Shown one piece after another: positions 17,875 through 26,309 of a DNA stretch of 64,000 nucleotides. Location: the NCBI GenBank assembly GCA_016218765.1, contig JACRCZ010000017.1, positions 1 through 64,000 of the forward strand, written 5' to 3'. A model generated the notes under the pieces. It was given only the letters and a program-made list of their open reading frames with translations. It had not been told where the DNA came from and ran no database searches. The stretch's first letter is position 1. Each line of letters begins with the position of its first letter. This DNA is from Deltaproteobacteria bacterium. GTDB taxonomy: Bacteria; Myxococcota_A; Polyangia; DRWM01; JAAZOP01. The translations under genes were made by a program, and so were the position numbers.

Positions 17875-18636
17875 ATGGTTGCCGCGGCGAAGTGGATCCT
17901 GCTCGGGCTGATCATGGTCGTCGCCGTCGTCGCTGTGCTCTGCGGCTTCCGCCGCCGCCACGCCCCGGTTGACCAGGGACGCCGCGGCACGCTCTCCGCC
18001 GTTCGCGGCGCGTTCTACGCCGCCGTCGCCGCCGTCCTGGGCGGCTCCGCTTGCTCCCAAAGCGACGACGACGGCGCCGACGAAGCGGCCGGTCCGGAGG
18101 ACGCAGGCGGCAGGATCGAGGACGCCGGAATCGAGTGCTACGTCGGTCCCGCGCCGGACGCCGAGGATGGGTGGACCCCGACCGATGGCCGGCCGGAAGA
18201 CATCCGCGATGTCTCGTGCTACCGCGACGACGGCACTCGGGATGATGCGTGGACTCCCCCGGACGCCCAGCCGGAGGATGCCGCCTCCGAGGACCTCGAC
18301 GAAGTCATCGACTCCTTCGACCTGGACACGATCACGTGCTACCAGATCGGTCCCGACCCGGATGCCGGAGTCTCTCCGGACGCCGGCCCCGTCGGCGACG
18401 CCGATGATCCCGACGGCCTGATCGGCCTCGCCCCCTTGGAGCGCCGACGACGCATCCGCTGGGCGCGCCGCACGCTCGAGCGCGCGCAGGCCGTCCGACG
18501 TCTCCTTTCCGACCCGCACGCCGACCCGACCGCACGCGCGGCCCTCCGCGCCGACCTCCCGACCCTCGCCCGCCATGTCCGCCTCGCCCGCCGCTTCCTC
18601 GGCCCACGCCCCAACCGCCGCCCACCCGTCGGCTGA
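17875..18636 (+). CDS. membrane-anchored Asp-rich protein, unknown
   Basis: This 253-residue protein has an N-terminal membrane helix (WILLGLIMVVAVVAVLCGF) and a second hydrophobic stretch ending GGSACSQ at about 50-59. Its Asp/Pro-rich middle holds three related units with a Cys-Tyr pair (ECYVGP, SCYRDD, TCYQIGP), each near a run such as TPxDxxPED. The C-terminus is Arg-rich (RRRRIRWARRTLERAQAVRRLL). GGAGGG precedes the ATG. No family is recognised. The compositional switch from acidic to basic halves is unusual. It is the only plus-strand gene between two minus-strand blocks, apart from the MetE-like/tag pair that follows. Confidence 0.6.
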   Translation: MVAAAKWILLGLIMVVAVVAVLCGFRRRHAPVDQGRRGTLSAVRGAFYAAVAAVLGGSACSQSDDDGADEAAGPEDAGGRIEDAGIECYVGPAPDAEDGWTPTDGRPEDIRDVSCYRDDGTRDDAWTPPDAQPEDAASEDLDEVIDSFDLDTITCYQIGPDPDAGVSPDAGPVGDADDPDGLIGLAPLERRRRIRWARRTLERAQAVRRLLSDPHADPTARAALRADLPTLARHVRLARRFLGPRPNRRPPVG

Positions 18637-18662
18637 CCCCAACCTTGACCCCGCGTCCTCTC

Positions 18663-19718
18663 GTGCCCGATTCTCCCCTCGTGACCATCACCGGCCACTG
18701 CCGCACCACAGCCATGGGCATCCTCCCCCACACGGACGTCGACCGCGCCCTCGATCTCGCCTTCTCGCTCGACATCCCCTTCTGGCCGCAGCTCCCCCGC
18801 CTCTCGTACTTCGAGGACATGTACGTCCAGGTCTCCGAGAACTTCCCGGGCATCCGCATCGATGAAGAGCACCGCCGCGTCGAGTTCTCCCACGTGCGGT
18901 TCATGGACGAGCTGCCGGCGTTCCTCGAACGCATGGACGAGCCCGACCTCTACCGCCTCTCGCCCCGCTACTCCGCCGTCTACCACCGCTTTCTCGACCG
19001 TGATCTCTCGCCCTACCCCGCCGTCCGCGGCCAGCTCGAGGGCCCGGTCTCCTTCGGCTTCAACGTCAAGGACGAGCACGACCGCCCGGTGATCTACGAC
19101 GACGAGGTCCGTCCGTTGCTGCTCGACTTCATGGCGCACAAGGCGAACGTGATGCTCGAAGAGCTGTCCGCGCGCAACCCCAACGCCTTCCTCTTCATCG
19201 ACGAGCCGGGGCTCGAGTTCGTCTTCTCCGCGCTCTCGGGCTACGACGGCGTCGCCGCCCGCCGCGATCTCGACACCCTCTTCGCCGGCATCGGCGGCCG
19301 GCGCGGCGTGCACCTGTGCGGCAACCCGGACTGGGACTTCCTCCTGCGGACCCGCATGGACGTCCTCTCCTTCAACGCCTTCGCCCTCGGCGAGCGCTTC
19401 GTCACCTACCTGCCGAGCCTGAAAGCGTTTCTCGACCGCGGCGGCGTCGTCGGCTGGGGCATCGTCCCGGCCAACGTCGACGACTTCCTCGGCGCCACGC
19501 TCGACGGCCTCCTCGATCACCTGGAACGGCTGTGGGACCGTCTGGACCGCGCGGGCCTCCCCCGCGAGCGCGTCCTCCCGCAGAGCCTCCTGCTCCCCGC
19601 GACCTGCGCCCTGGTCAATCCCGATCGCGAGAAGACCGTTGACGCCTGCTACGACGTCCTGCGCGAGCTGTCGCGACGCGTCCGGGACAAGTACGGGCTG
19701 AAGGATTCTTCCCCATGA
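18663..19718 (+). CDS. MetE/UroD-superfamily protein
   Basis: This protein of about 350 residues is related to cobalamin-independent methionine synthase C-terminal and uroporphyrinogen decarboxylase TIM barrels. It carries TGHCRTTAMGILPHTD at the N-terminus, GQLEGPVSFGF, FLFIDEPGLEF (acidic barrel-end motif), GVHLCGNPDWDFLL (a His-x-Cys metal-ligand-like motif) and LPQSLLLPATCAL. The HxC and late Cys match the zinc-binding pattern of MetE-like methyltransferases, so thiol methyl transfer is plausible; the substrate is unknown. The start is uncertain (TTG 18645, GTG 18663 or GTG 18681; none has a good RBS). It overlaps the next gene by ATGA. Confidence 0.72.
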   Translation: MPDSPLVTITGHCRTTAMGILPHTDVDRALDLAFSLDIPFWPQLPRLSYFEDMYVQVSENFPGIRIDEEHRRVEFSHVRFMDELPAFLERMDEPDLYRLSPRYSAVYHRFLDRDLSPYPAVRGQLEGPVSFGFNVKDEHDRPVIYDDEVRPLLLDFMAHKANVMLEELSARNPNAFLFIDEPGLEFVFSALSGYDGVAARRDLDTLFAGIGGRRGVHLCGNPDWDFLLRTRMDVLSFNAFALGERFVTYLPSLKAFLDRGGVVGWGIVPANVDDFLGATLDGLLDHLERLWDRLDRAGLPRERVLPQSLLLPATCALVNPDREKTVDACYDVLRELSRRVRDKYGLKDSSP

Positions 19719-20284
19719 CCAAGCCCAAGACCCGCTGCCCGTGGCCCGGCGAACACGAGTTCTACGTCCGCTATCACGACGAGGAATGGGGCGTGCCGCT
19801 GCACGACGACCGCAAGCTGTTCGAGTTCCTCGTGCTCGAAGGCGCGCAGGCGGGACTGTCGTGGGCCACCATCCTGCGCAAGCGCGAGGCGTACCGGAAG
19901 GCGTTCGCCGGATTCGATCCGCAGAAGGTCGCCCGCTTCGACGCTCGCGACGTCCGCCGTCTGCTCGGCGACGCCGGCATCGTCCGCAACCGCGCCAAGA
20001 TCGCCGCCGCCATCGGCAACGCCAAGGCGTTCCTCGAGGTGCAGCGCGAGTTCGGCTCCTTCGACCGCTACATCTGGGCCTTCGTCGACGGCCGGCCGAT
20101 CGTCAACCGCCGTCGCACGCTGGCCGACCTCCCCGCCCGCACCCCCCTCTCCGATCGCATCAGCAAGGACCTCCGCGACCGCGGCTTCCGCTTCGTCGGC
20201 TCCACCATCGTCTACGCCCACATGCAGGCCACCGGCATGGTCAACGACCACCTCGTCTCCTGCTTCCGCCACCGCGAAGTTTGA
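19715..20284 (+). CDS. tag: DNA-3-methyladenine glycosylase I
   Basis: This 189-residue base-excision repair enzyme removes 3-methyladenine from alkylated DNA. Tag hallmarks are present: RCPWPGEHEFYVRYHDEEWGVP at the N-terminus with the zinc-type Cys and His, LFEFLVLEGAQAGLSWATIL, the FDRYIWAFVDG segment, and the C-terminal FVGSTIVYAHMQATGMVNDH motif with a final Cys/His pair (SCFRHRE). Length matches E. coli Tag (187). Its ATG overlaps the stop of the MetE-like gene (ATGA), so it is translationally coupled to it. Confidence 0.95.
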   Translation: MTKPKTRCPWPGEHEFYVRYHDEEWGVPLHDDRKLFEFLVLEGAQAGLSWATILRKREAYRKAFAGFDPQKVARFDARDVRRLLGDAGIVRNRAKIAAAIGNAKAFLEVQREFGSFDRYIWAFVDGRPIVNRRRTLADLPARTPLSDRISKDLRDRGFRFVGSTIVYAHMQATGMVNDHLVSCFRHREV

Positions 20285-20303
20285 GTTCCCCCCCCTCCGG
20301 ATC

Positions 20304-20326
20304 CATCAGCCACCAGCCACCAGCCG
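20304..20326. repeat. CAGCCAC tandem motif
   Basis: CAGCCACCAGCCACCAGCC lies between the convergent tag and MBL-fold genes. The same motif appears at 55767-55780 and 55831-55844, and as its complement near 25576-25588. Confidence 0.65.
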
Positions 20327-20334
20327 GTCCCCCC

Positions 20335-21291
20335 TCAGTACACGTCCAAATCCCGGCCGAGCACCACCCGCCCGCTCCACCCCCTCCGGACCTCGTCCAC
20401 GAGCACCTGCTCGTTCTTGCGGTCCTTCCACAGCAGCGGATGAACGAGCACCAGCATCCCGGGCCGCGCCTCCTGCGCGACGCGCGCCAGGTCGGCCGTC
20501 GAGGTGTGGAACGAGCCGTGGTACCCCTGCCAGTCGGGCGGCAGCTCGGCGAAGCCCGCGACGGCGTACACCTCGTGCACCAGCACGTCGCACCCGTCGC
20601 ACGCACGCACGACCGCCTGCGACTTCGTCGTGTCCCCCGAGATCACGATCGTCCGCTCCCCGGCCTCGATCCGGTAGCCGTAGGAATGCGGCCACGTCCC
20701 GTGCTCGACCGCGAACGCCGTGATGGTGACCCGCGCATCGCGATAAACGTGCCCGGCCGGAATCTCGTGCACCTCGACCCGAACGCCCTCGGGCGAATTC
20801 CCTTCCGCGCCGTGGATCCGCACGTCGATGTCCTCGGCCCACGCCGCGAGCAGGTGATCGGTCATGGCCTGCAATCCGGGCGGACCGTAGGCCTCGAGCG
20901 CCCGCTCGCGGCCCAGCACCCACGGCGTGAGAATGAGGTCGGGAAAGCCCAGCGTGTGGTCCGAGTGCAGGTGGGTGAGGAACACCCGGGCCAGACGCTT
21001 CGGCTGCAGCTCCTCGTGCCCCGCCGCGTAGGCCTCCGCGGCGCGCCGCACCAGTCCCGCGCCGGCATCGAACAGGTACGCCTCTCCCCCTGCGAGCACC
21101 GCGGCGCACGGCCCCATGCGGTCGGGATCCGCGCGCGGCGTCCCGGTGCCCAGCAGCACGAGCTTCGCGCCGCCGGCCGAATCCGCGACCACATCCTCGC
21201 GCGGCGGCGACGGCGTGGAGCGGCACGCCCCGGCGATCAAGATCAGATACGTCAGCGCGACCCGACCGGCACCTCCAGGCGCCGGCTGCAC
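20335..21291 (-). CDS. MBL-fold metallo-hydrolase lipoprotein
   Basis: This 318-residue zinc hydrolase has an RNase Z/arylsulfatase-like metallo-beta-lactamase fold. The metal motif is THLHSDHTLG; further ligands are seen in ISGDTTKS, LVHEVYAVAGF and the His-rich YHGSFHTST. The opening strand is KLVLLGTGTP. The chosen start (GTG 21291) gives a short leader with lipobox IAGAC, so it is probably a periplasmic or surface lipoprotein. The much longer open frame upstream is antisense noise from the neighbouring repeat protein. It follows the SpoIID-like surface protein gene on the same strand after about 30 bases. Substrate unknown. Confidence 0.82.
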   Translation of the reverse strand: MQPAPGGAGRVALTYLILIAGACRSTPSPPREDVVADSAGGAKLVLLGTGTPRADPDRMGPCAAVLAGGEAYLFDAGAGLVRRAAEAYAAGHEELQPKRLARVFLTHLHSDHTLGFPDLILTPWVLGRERALEAYGPPGLQAMTDHLLAAWAEDIDVRIHGAEGNSPEGVRVEVHEIPAGHVYRDARVTITAFAVEHGTWPHSYGYRIEAGERTIVISGDTTKSQAVVRACDGCDVLVHEVYAVAGFAELPPDWQGYHGSFHTSTADLARVAQEARPGMLVLVHPLLWKDRKNEQVLVDEVRRGWSGRVVLGRDLDVY

Positions 21292-21320
21292 CGCGAAGCC
21301 TGCTGCGCAGGCTGGAGACC

Positions 21321-23663
21321 CTAACGGCGTCTCCGCCCCCCTCGCCGCAGGAACAGGGTCGCGACCAGCACGCCCGCCAGGACGGTCCACCCCGGCCTGG
21401 CGACCCGCTCCGCCGTCGAGCACCCGCAGCCTCCCGGCGCGACGCGGCTCGCCGTGCCCCGCCGCGGCCCGGCCATGCGGATCGATAGAGTCCGCTCGGG
21501 CCGGTCCCACCCGTCCGCGTCGCCCCACCGCGGACCCTCCAGCAGCTCCCCGAAACCCTCGTCCCCGGAGACCCAGCAGCGCAGGCCGTCGCCCCCGCGG
21601 ACGCACAGATCCGCCCGGCGATCGCCCGTGACGTCGGCCAGGCGCAGCGTGCGCCCGCGCGCCGGATCGGCCCAGCCCTCATCCGCAAGCGGCGGGCCGG
21701 TGACCTCGCCGCCGAAGCCCGCGGCGGTCCACGTCCAGCACGACACGCCGTCCGCATCCCGCGCGCACAGCTCCGCCCCGCCGTCCCCATCGATGTCGCC
21801 CATCCGGATCGTCTCGTACCGCACCGCCGCCGCCCACCCGCCGGCGTCGGCCAGCACGGGCGCCGCCACCGCCGGCCCGAACGCCCACCCTCGCGACAGA
21901 TGGCACCCGAAGCCGTCCGCCGCTCGACCGCAGATGTCCGCTCGCCCGTCGCCGTCGACGTCCGCCATGCGAATCGTGCTCCAGTACTCGATCCGGTCCC
22001 AGCCCCGCGAGTCGCTCCACGCCGGCCCGTAGATGCGGTCGCCGAACCCCGGCCCCCGCCAGCGCCAGCACCGCACCCCCTCGGGCGCCCGCGCGCAAAG
22101 GTCCGCGCCGCCGTCGCCGTCCACGTCGGCCATGCGGATCGTGCCCCAGTACGCGGCTCCGCCCCACCCCGCCGCGTCCGACAGGTCCGCAAGCGGCGAC
22201 GGCGCCCCGAACCCCCGCCCCGTCGACGGCCAGCAGGAGAACCCGTCCGGGCCCCGCCCGCACGCGTCGTCCCGCCCGTCCCCGTTCACGTCGATCAGCC
22301 GGATCGTCCCGAACGACCCGGCCGCGTCCCAGCCGACCTCGTCGGCCAGCGCCGGTCCGCCCAAGACCTCGCCGAACCCCGTCCCCGTCGACCGCCAGCA
22401 GGCCAGGCCATCGGCCGCCCGCGCGCACACGTCGTCCCGCCCGTCCCCATCGATGTCGCCGAACCGCAACGTCGAACCGTACGGGTCCAGTCCCCAGCCG
22501 TCACCATCGCGCAGCGGCGGGCCCGCCACCATCGTCTCGAAGCCGGCCGGCGAGGCCAGGTAGCACACCACGCCCTCCGCCGACCGCGCGCACGCGTCCG
22601 CGCGACCGTCGCCGTTCACGTCCGTCGAGCCGCCGTCATCGAGCAGCCCCGCCTGGAACGCCACGTCCCCGGTCTCGCACACCTCATCCTCGTCCGTCGC
22701 CCCGTCGCAGTCGTCGTCCACGCCGTTGCACGTCTCGGGCGCCGTCGCGCAGCAGCCCAACCCCTCGTCCGTCTCCCCGTCGCAATCGTCGTCGACCCCG
22801 TTGCACGTCTCCGTCGCGGGTGTGCAGCAGACGCCGTCCTCGTCCGTCGCCCCGTCGCAATCGTCGTCCGCGCCGTTGCACGTCTCCGTCGCGGGCGTGC
22901 AGCAGACGCCGTCCTCGTCCGTCGCCCCGTCGCAGTCGTCGTCCGCGCCGTTGCACGTCTCCGCCGCGGGCGTGCAGCCGATGCAGGCGCCGACCGCGGT
23001 CTCCAGGACGATGTCCGCGCCGTAGTAGAAGCGCAGGATGTCGGCGTAGCCCGTGCCCGCCTCGTCGAGGCAGCGCGAGCCCCACTGCGAGAGGCAGCCG
23101 CGGTTGCGGTAGTTCGTCGGGCTGACCCATCCCAGGGTCGTCTGGTGCACGGCCGAGCCGGACAGCCCCTCGTTGTACGTGACGTACCGCTCGGTGTTCG
23201 TCGGGTCGGAATCGCCCGCGACCGCCACGCACGAGCCGCGGTCTCCCGGATTGGCTCCCGCGACGAAGAAGGCGCAGACCACGATGTCGCGGTACATCAG
23301 CACCTGGCCCGCCGTCTCGCGCACGGCCTGGAGCTGGAGCGCCGTCGGCGTGGCGCCGCAGGAGTAGACCTGGTCCCGCGTGCCGTCGACCACCGAGCCG
23401 CTGGTCTCGATCTTGTAGTAGGCGTAGGAGCGCGCGGAGACCGCCTGCGCCTTGAGCGACTCCAGGTCCGCTCCGCCGTTCTCGCACTGCACGACGTGGG
23501 GCAGGTAGTCCTCCTCCATGTCGATCGTGCCCACGCCCTCCACCGTGATCGTGCAGTACGCGTCCAGCGGCAACGTGCGGACCCCGAGCCGCTCCTCGCT
23601 CGACGGCGACGCACACCCCGCCGGCAGCACCGCCACCGCAAGAACGACCAGGATTCGACGCAT
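21321..23663 (-). CDS. surface protein: SpoIID domain, MopE-type repeats, FG-GAP repeats, MYXO-CTERM-like tail
   Basis: This is a 780-residue exported protein. It opens with a lipobox-like signal (VLPAGC). A SpoIID/LytB-type domain spans about 30-230 (DYLPHVVQCENGGADLESLKAQAVSARSYAYYKI). Four CNGxDDDCDGxTDE repeats follow (about 235-330), MopE-like and calcium/copper-binding in type. At least seven FG-GAP-like repeats (DVNGDGRADxCxR..DGxxCW) come next, to about 735. The end is GGCGCSTAERVARPGW, a hydrophobic helix and an Arg cluster, like a MYXO-CTERM anchoring signal. SpoIID domains bind or cut peptidoglycan; the repeats look like a beta-propeller display. ATG 23663 is the start; the larger frame is spurious. 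Confidence 0.85.
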   Translation of the reverse strand: MRRILVVLAVAVLPAGCASPSSEERLGVRTLPLDAYCTITVEGVGTIDMEEDYLPHVVQCENGGADLESLKAQAVSARSYAYYKIETSGSVVDGTRDQVYSCGATPTALQLQAVRETAGQVLMYRDIVVCAFFVAGANPGDRGSCVAVAGDSDPTNTERYVTYNEGLSGSAVHQTTLGWVSPTNYRNRGCLSQWGSRCLDEAGTGYADILRFYYGADIVLETAVGACIGCTPAAETCNGADDDCDGATDEDGVCCTPATETCNGADDDCDGATDEDGVCCTPATETCNGVDDDCDGETDEGLGCCATAPETCNGVDDDCDGATDEDEVCETGDVAFQAGLLDDGGSTDVNGDGRADACARSAEGVVCYLASPAGFETMVAGPPLRDGDGWGLDPYGSTLRFGDIDGDGRDDVCARAADGLACWRSTGTGFGEVLGGPALADEVGWDAAGSFGTIRLIDVNGDGRDDACGRGPDGFSCWPSTGRGFGAPSPLADLSDAAGWGGAAYWGTIRMADVDGDGGADLCARAPEGVRCWRWRGPGFGDRIYGPAWSDSRGWDRIEYWSTIRMADVDGDGRADICGRAADGFGCHLSRGWAFGPAVAAPVLADAGGWAAAVRYETIRMGDIDGDGGAELCARDADGVSCWTWTAAGFGGEVTGPPLADEGWADPARGRTLRLADVTGDRRADLCVRGGDGLRCWVSGDEGFGELLEGPRWGDADGWDRPERTLSIRMAGPRRGTASRVAPGGCGCSTAERVARPGWTVLAGVLVATLFLRRGGRRRR

Positions 23664-23673
23664 CACGCCCCCC

Positions 23674-24531
23674 TCAGCAGCCGCAGCCCGTGCACGACGC
23701 GCACGCCGTCGACCAGACGCACGACGACAGGCAGAACTGCCACTGGCTCGACCCGCAACAACGCCAGTGCGTGCCCGACCACCACTCGCACGCGGAGCCC
23801 GGCCGCAGCTCGCACCCGCCCCACGAGCAGTCGCCCTGGCACACGCGCTGCGAACAACGATCGCAGTCGCTCGCGTCCGTGTCACCGGGCGAACACGCCC
23901 CCTCGCCGCCGCACGACGACCACCCGTCCCAGGCGCACGAGGAATTGCACGACCGGCCGCGCGAGCCGCAGCGCGTCCCGCACCCCTCGCTCTGCGTCTC
24001 GCCCGGCCCGCACTCGCCCGAATCCGCGCACGAGCCCCATGCGCCCCACGTGCCGCCCGGATCGCACGTCCGCATCTGCGTGCCGCAGTGCGTCCCGCAG
24101 GACTGCGACCCGGTCTCCCCCGGCACGCACTCGCCGGGCGGCCCGTCCTCCGCGGAGTCGCCGGCATCCCCGTCCCCCAACCCCTCCGCCGGGATCTCGC
24201 CCGTCGCGTCCCCGCCGCCGCCGGCATCCGCGTCGAGCGACGGCTCGCAGAGACAGTCCGCACCCCGACACTCGCCCCGCTCGGCCCCCATCCCCACGCA
24301 GTACGACTGGCACGCCACCGCCTCGCACGGCGGCGGCTCGGCGTCCGGCCCGATGTCGGAGCACGCGCAACGGTCGTCGAGACACCAGCCGAAATCGTAG
24401 CCCAGGTCGCGACACGAAACGTCGCAGGCCACCGAGTTGCAGCCGCCGTCCCCCGCCCACACGCTCGTCTCGGCACACCCCGGCTGCGCCACGGCCAGCG
24501 CCAAGACCGCTGGAACAACTCGAGTCCGCAT
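23674..24531 (-). CDS. Cys-rich lipoprotein with thrombospondin-like motifs
   Basis: This 285-residue lipoprotein has lipobox AQPGC (about 15-19). The N-terminal half has Cys-rich units (CNSVACDVSCRDLGYDFGWC, CEAVACQSYC) and an Asp/Gly linker. Next come two units C-x-PGET-x-x-QS-x-G-C-G-T-x-C-G-x-x-x-R-x-C-x-x-x-x-x-W-x-x-W-x-x-C of a type frequent in deltaproteobacterial secreted proteins. The C-terminus is dense in Cys/Trp (CEWWSGTHWRCCGSSQW). Function unknown; probably a disulfide-rich surface module. It lies between the FHA-like protein (1-base gap) and the SpoIID-like surface protein (10-base gap) on the same strand, so it is co-transcribed. Confidence 0.7.
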   Translation of the reverse strand: MRTRVVPAVLALAVAQPGCAETSVWAGDGGCNSVACDVSCRDLGYDFGWCLDDRCACSDIGPDAEPPPCEAVACQSYCVGMGAERGECRGADCLCEPSLDADAGGGGDATGEIPAEGLGDGDAGDSAEDGPPGECVPGETGSQSCGTHCGTQMRTCDPGGTWGAWGSCADSGECGPGETQSEGCGTRCGSRGRSCNSSCAWDGWSSCGGEGACSPGDTDASDCDRCSQRVCQGDCSWGGCELRPGSACEWWSGTHWRCCGSSQWQFCLSSCVWSTACASCTGCGC

Positions 24532-24532
24532 C

Positions 24533-25459
24533 CTACTCGTCCATCACCATGTCCGGCGGGTGCTCGCGCACCTCGATCGTCGTCTCGCGCCGGCTCGCCG
24601 CGTCCCGCGGCTCGGCCGGCACGTCGGACGGCGCAGGCGGCCCCGCGTCGCTCGCGGCCGGCGTCCCCGCGTCCCCGACCGGCGCCGGCTCCGGGTCGGG
24701 CTCCACCGCGACCTTCGGCGGCGTCTCCCGAACCTCGATCTCCGCCGCGTCGGCACCGCTCGCCCCCGCGTCCGCCGTCACGGGCTCCGGCACCGGCAAC
24801 GGCTCGATCGGCATCGGCGCGGCGGGCGGCGCGACACGCACCTCGATGTCGACGCCCACGTCGGGCACCGGCATGTTCAGCCCCGCATCGATCGTCGTCG
24901 GCCCACCGGCGTCCGTCGTCACCGACGTCGCGCCGTCCTCCGGCGCCGGCGCCACCATCGGCGGCTCCGTCCGCACTTCGACCTCCGCCGGCTCTTCTTT
25001 CGCCTTCTTGCAGTCCGCCGCCCCGAGCGCCGCGCTGAGCGCCACCGCGGCGGCCGCCGCCTTGGGCAGGCCGGAGGCCGGGCGCGGCACCGGCAGGAAC
25101 GACGGCTCGTGCACCACCCGCGCCACGCCGTGCACGTGCACCCGCAACCGCCGCCCGCCGGCATCGAACTCGTCCTGGTCCAAGAGCACCACCGGCTTGC
25201 CGGCGGGCACATCCAGCGACCGGCCCGCACGCCGGCAAACGACCGCCGGCGCGCCTTCCGGCCGGTACAGGATCAGCTTGTCGTCGCCGGAGACCCACAG
25301 CTCGCAGGCCACCCCGTCGTCGCTCCTCCAGATCACGGCCCCCGCGCCGGTGACGCGGAGTCCGGGCCGCCGCCCGACGACCGCGACGCAGCGCAGATAC
25401 CGGCGCCCCTCGTCTCGCGGCTCCAAATCCTCGATGCAGATCGCCAGCGGCTTCGGCAT
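24533..25459 (-). CDS. FHA-like N-terminal domain protein with Glu/Pro repeat tail
   Basis: This protein has 308 residues. Residues 1-115 are beta-rich (RYLRCVAVVGRRPGLRV, CELWVSGDDKLILYRPEGAP, RSLDVPAGKPVVLLDQDEFDAGGRRLRVHVHG), resembling an FHA-type domain. A hydrophobic Ala stretch (AAAAAVALSAALGAADC) follows at about 130-146. The tail repeats a short unit E-(V/I)-x-V-R-x-x-P-P at least four times, separated by Asp/Ala/Pro linkers. The start ATG has a strong RBS (GAGGAGGGGC). It heads a run of four minus-strand genes ending with the MBL-fold lipoprotein. I do not know its function; phosphopeptide recognition is a family-level guess. Confidence 0.65.
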   Translation of the reverse strand: MPKPLAICIEDLEPRDEGRRYLRCVAVVGRRPGLRVTGAGAVIWRSDDGVACELWVSGDDKLILYRPEGAPAVVCRRAGRSLDVPAGKPVVLLDQDEFDAGGRRLRVHVHGVARVVHEPSFLPVPRPASGLPKAAAAAVALSAALGAADCKKAKEEPAEVEVRTEPPMVAPAPEDGATSVTTDAGGPTTIDAGLNMPVPDVGVDIEVRVAPPAAPMPIEPLPVPEPVTADAGASGADAAEIEVRETPPKVAVEPDPEPAPVGDAGTPAASDAGPPAPSDVPAEPRDAASRRETTIEVREHPPDMVMDE

Positions 25460-25603
25460 GCACGCCCCTCCTCGACGACCCGCAGAATACCGTCGATGCG
25501 ACCCGAACGGTAGGGTCGATGGCTTCGCGTCACGCCGTGACCGGAAGGGCCCGCTGGTGGCCGGTCGCGGGTGGCTGGTGGCGGCGCGACCCGTGGCCGC
25601 CAA

Positions 25604-25936
25604 TCAGCGCCCGCGCAGCAGCCGCTCCACGATCACCGATTGCAGGTCGCGCCGACCGTCGAGCAGCGCCAGGACGTCCACACGCCGGCCCTCGACCGAG
25701 TACATCAGTCGATAGGGCCCGTGGAGGAGCTCGCGGTACCCCCGGACGTGCAGGGCGGCCAGTTCGGGCACGACCCGGCCTCGGCGCGGAAGGGACTCGA
25801 GCGTCCGCGCACGCCGCTCCAGCCCGTCAAGGAGCCGCCCGGCGGCCACAAGATCCTCGGCCGCCAGGTGTTCGACGACAGCCTCGAGATCCGACACCGC
25901 GGCCTCGGCCCAGCCGACCGAGAACCGCTCAGCCAC
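25604..25936 (-). CDS. RelE/ParE-family toxin
   Basis: This 110-residue protein has the ParE/RelE fold signature: VGWAEAAVSDLEAVVEHLA, then a helix with RRARTLESLPRRGRVVPEL, then GYRELLHGPYRLMYSVEGRRVDVLALLDGRRDL. The REL...YRLMY core and the trailing D-G-R-R-D are typical. Toxins of this family poison gyrase or cleave mRNA; which one cannot be told here. Its start overlaps the antitoxin stop by 8 bases, a common arrangement. Confidence 0.88.
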   Translation of the reverse strand: MAERFSVGWAEAAVSDLEAVVEHLAAEDLVAAGRLLDGLERRARTLESLPRRGRVVPELAALHVRGYRELLHGPYRLMYSVEGRRVDVLALLDGRRDLQSVIVERLLRGR

Positions 25937-26207
25937 GAGCGCGTAGCCGCCTGCGGGCGCGCTCGAACGCCTTGCCTTGCGGCACGACCCGTCCGCAAGC
26001 GACGTCGGCCTCGCCCTGCGTAAGAAGCTTGAGGAGGGCCAGCGCCTCCTGCCAGGCCTCGTAGGTCTCCACGCCGATCACCACCGCTCGGGCCCTCCCG
26101 CCCTGCGTGATGACCACCGTCCGGCCTTCGCCGGCGACCGATTCCACCAACTCGGCCGCCCTGGTCTTCATGTACGTGATCGGCCGGATGTCTCGCGCCA
26201 GCTTCAT
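25929..26207 (-). CDS. Phd/YefM-family antitoxin
   Basis: This 92-residue protein begins MKLARDIRPITYMKTRAAELVESVAGEGRTVVITQGGRARAVVIG, the canonical Phd/YefM DNA-binding N-terminus, followed by a helical toxin-neutralising tail. ATG 26207 is preferred over upstream in-frame starts because it matches the family N-terminus exactly. It probably represses its own operon together with the toxin encoded immediately downstream. Confidence 0.9.
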   Translation of the reverse strand: MKLARDIRPITYMKTRAAELVESVAGEGRTVVITQGGRARAVVIGVETYEAWQEALALLKLLTQGEADVACGRVVPQGKAFERARRRLRARG

Positions 26208-26309
26208 GGTGCCAAGCGTGGCACCACCGTTGGCCCCTGTCAACTCGACCCGCACGACCCACGCGACCCGCACGACCTGCCGGACACGCGACCCGATCGT
26301 CCAACCTGG

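Noticed and set aside
22700-22990. A CRISPR-like array in the SpoIID/MopE gene
   Set aside because: The repeated DNA encodes in-frame CNGxDDDCDG units, has no spacers of independent origin and no cas genes.
21321-25463. A 1380-codon minus-strand open frame
   Set aside because: The real gene begins at ATG 23663. Upstream the frame is antisense or out-of-frame to two other genes and is Arg/Gly/Ala noise.
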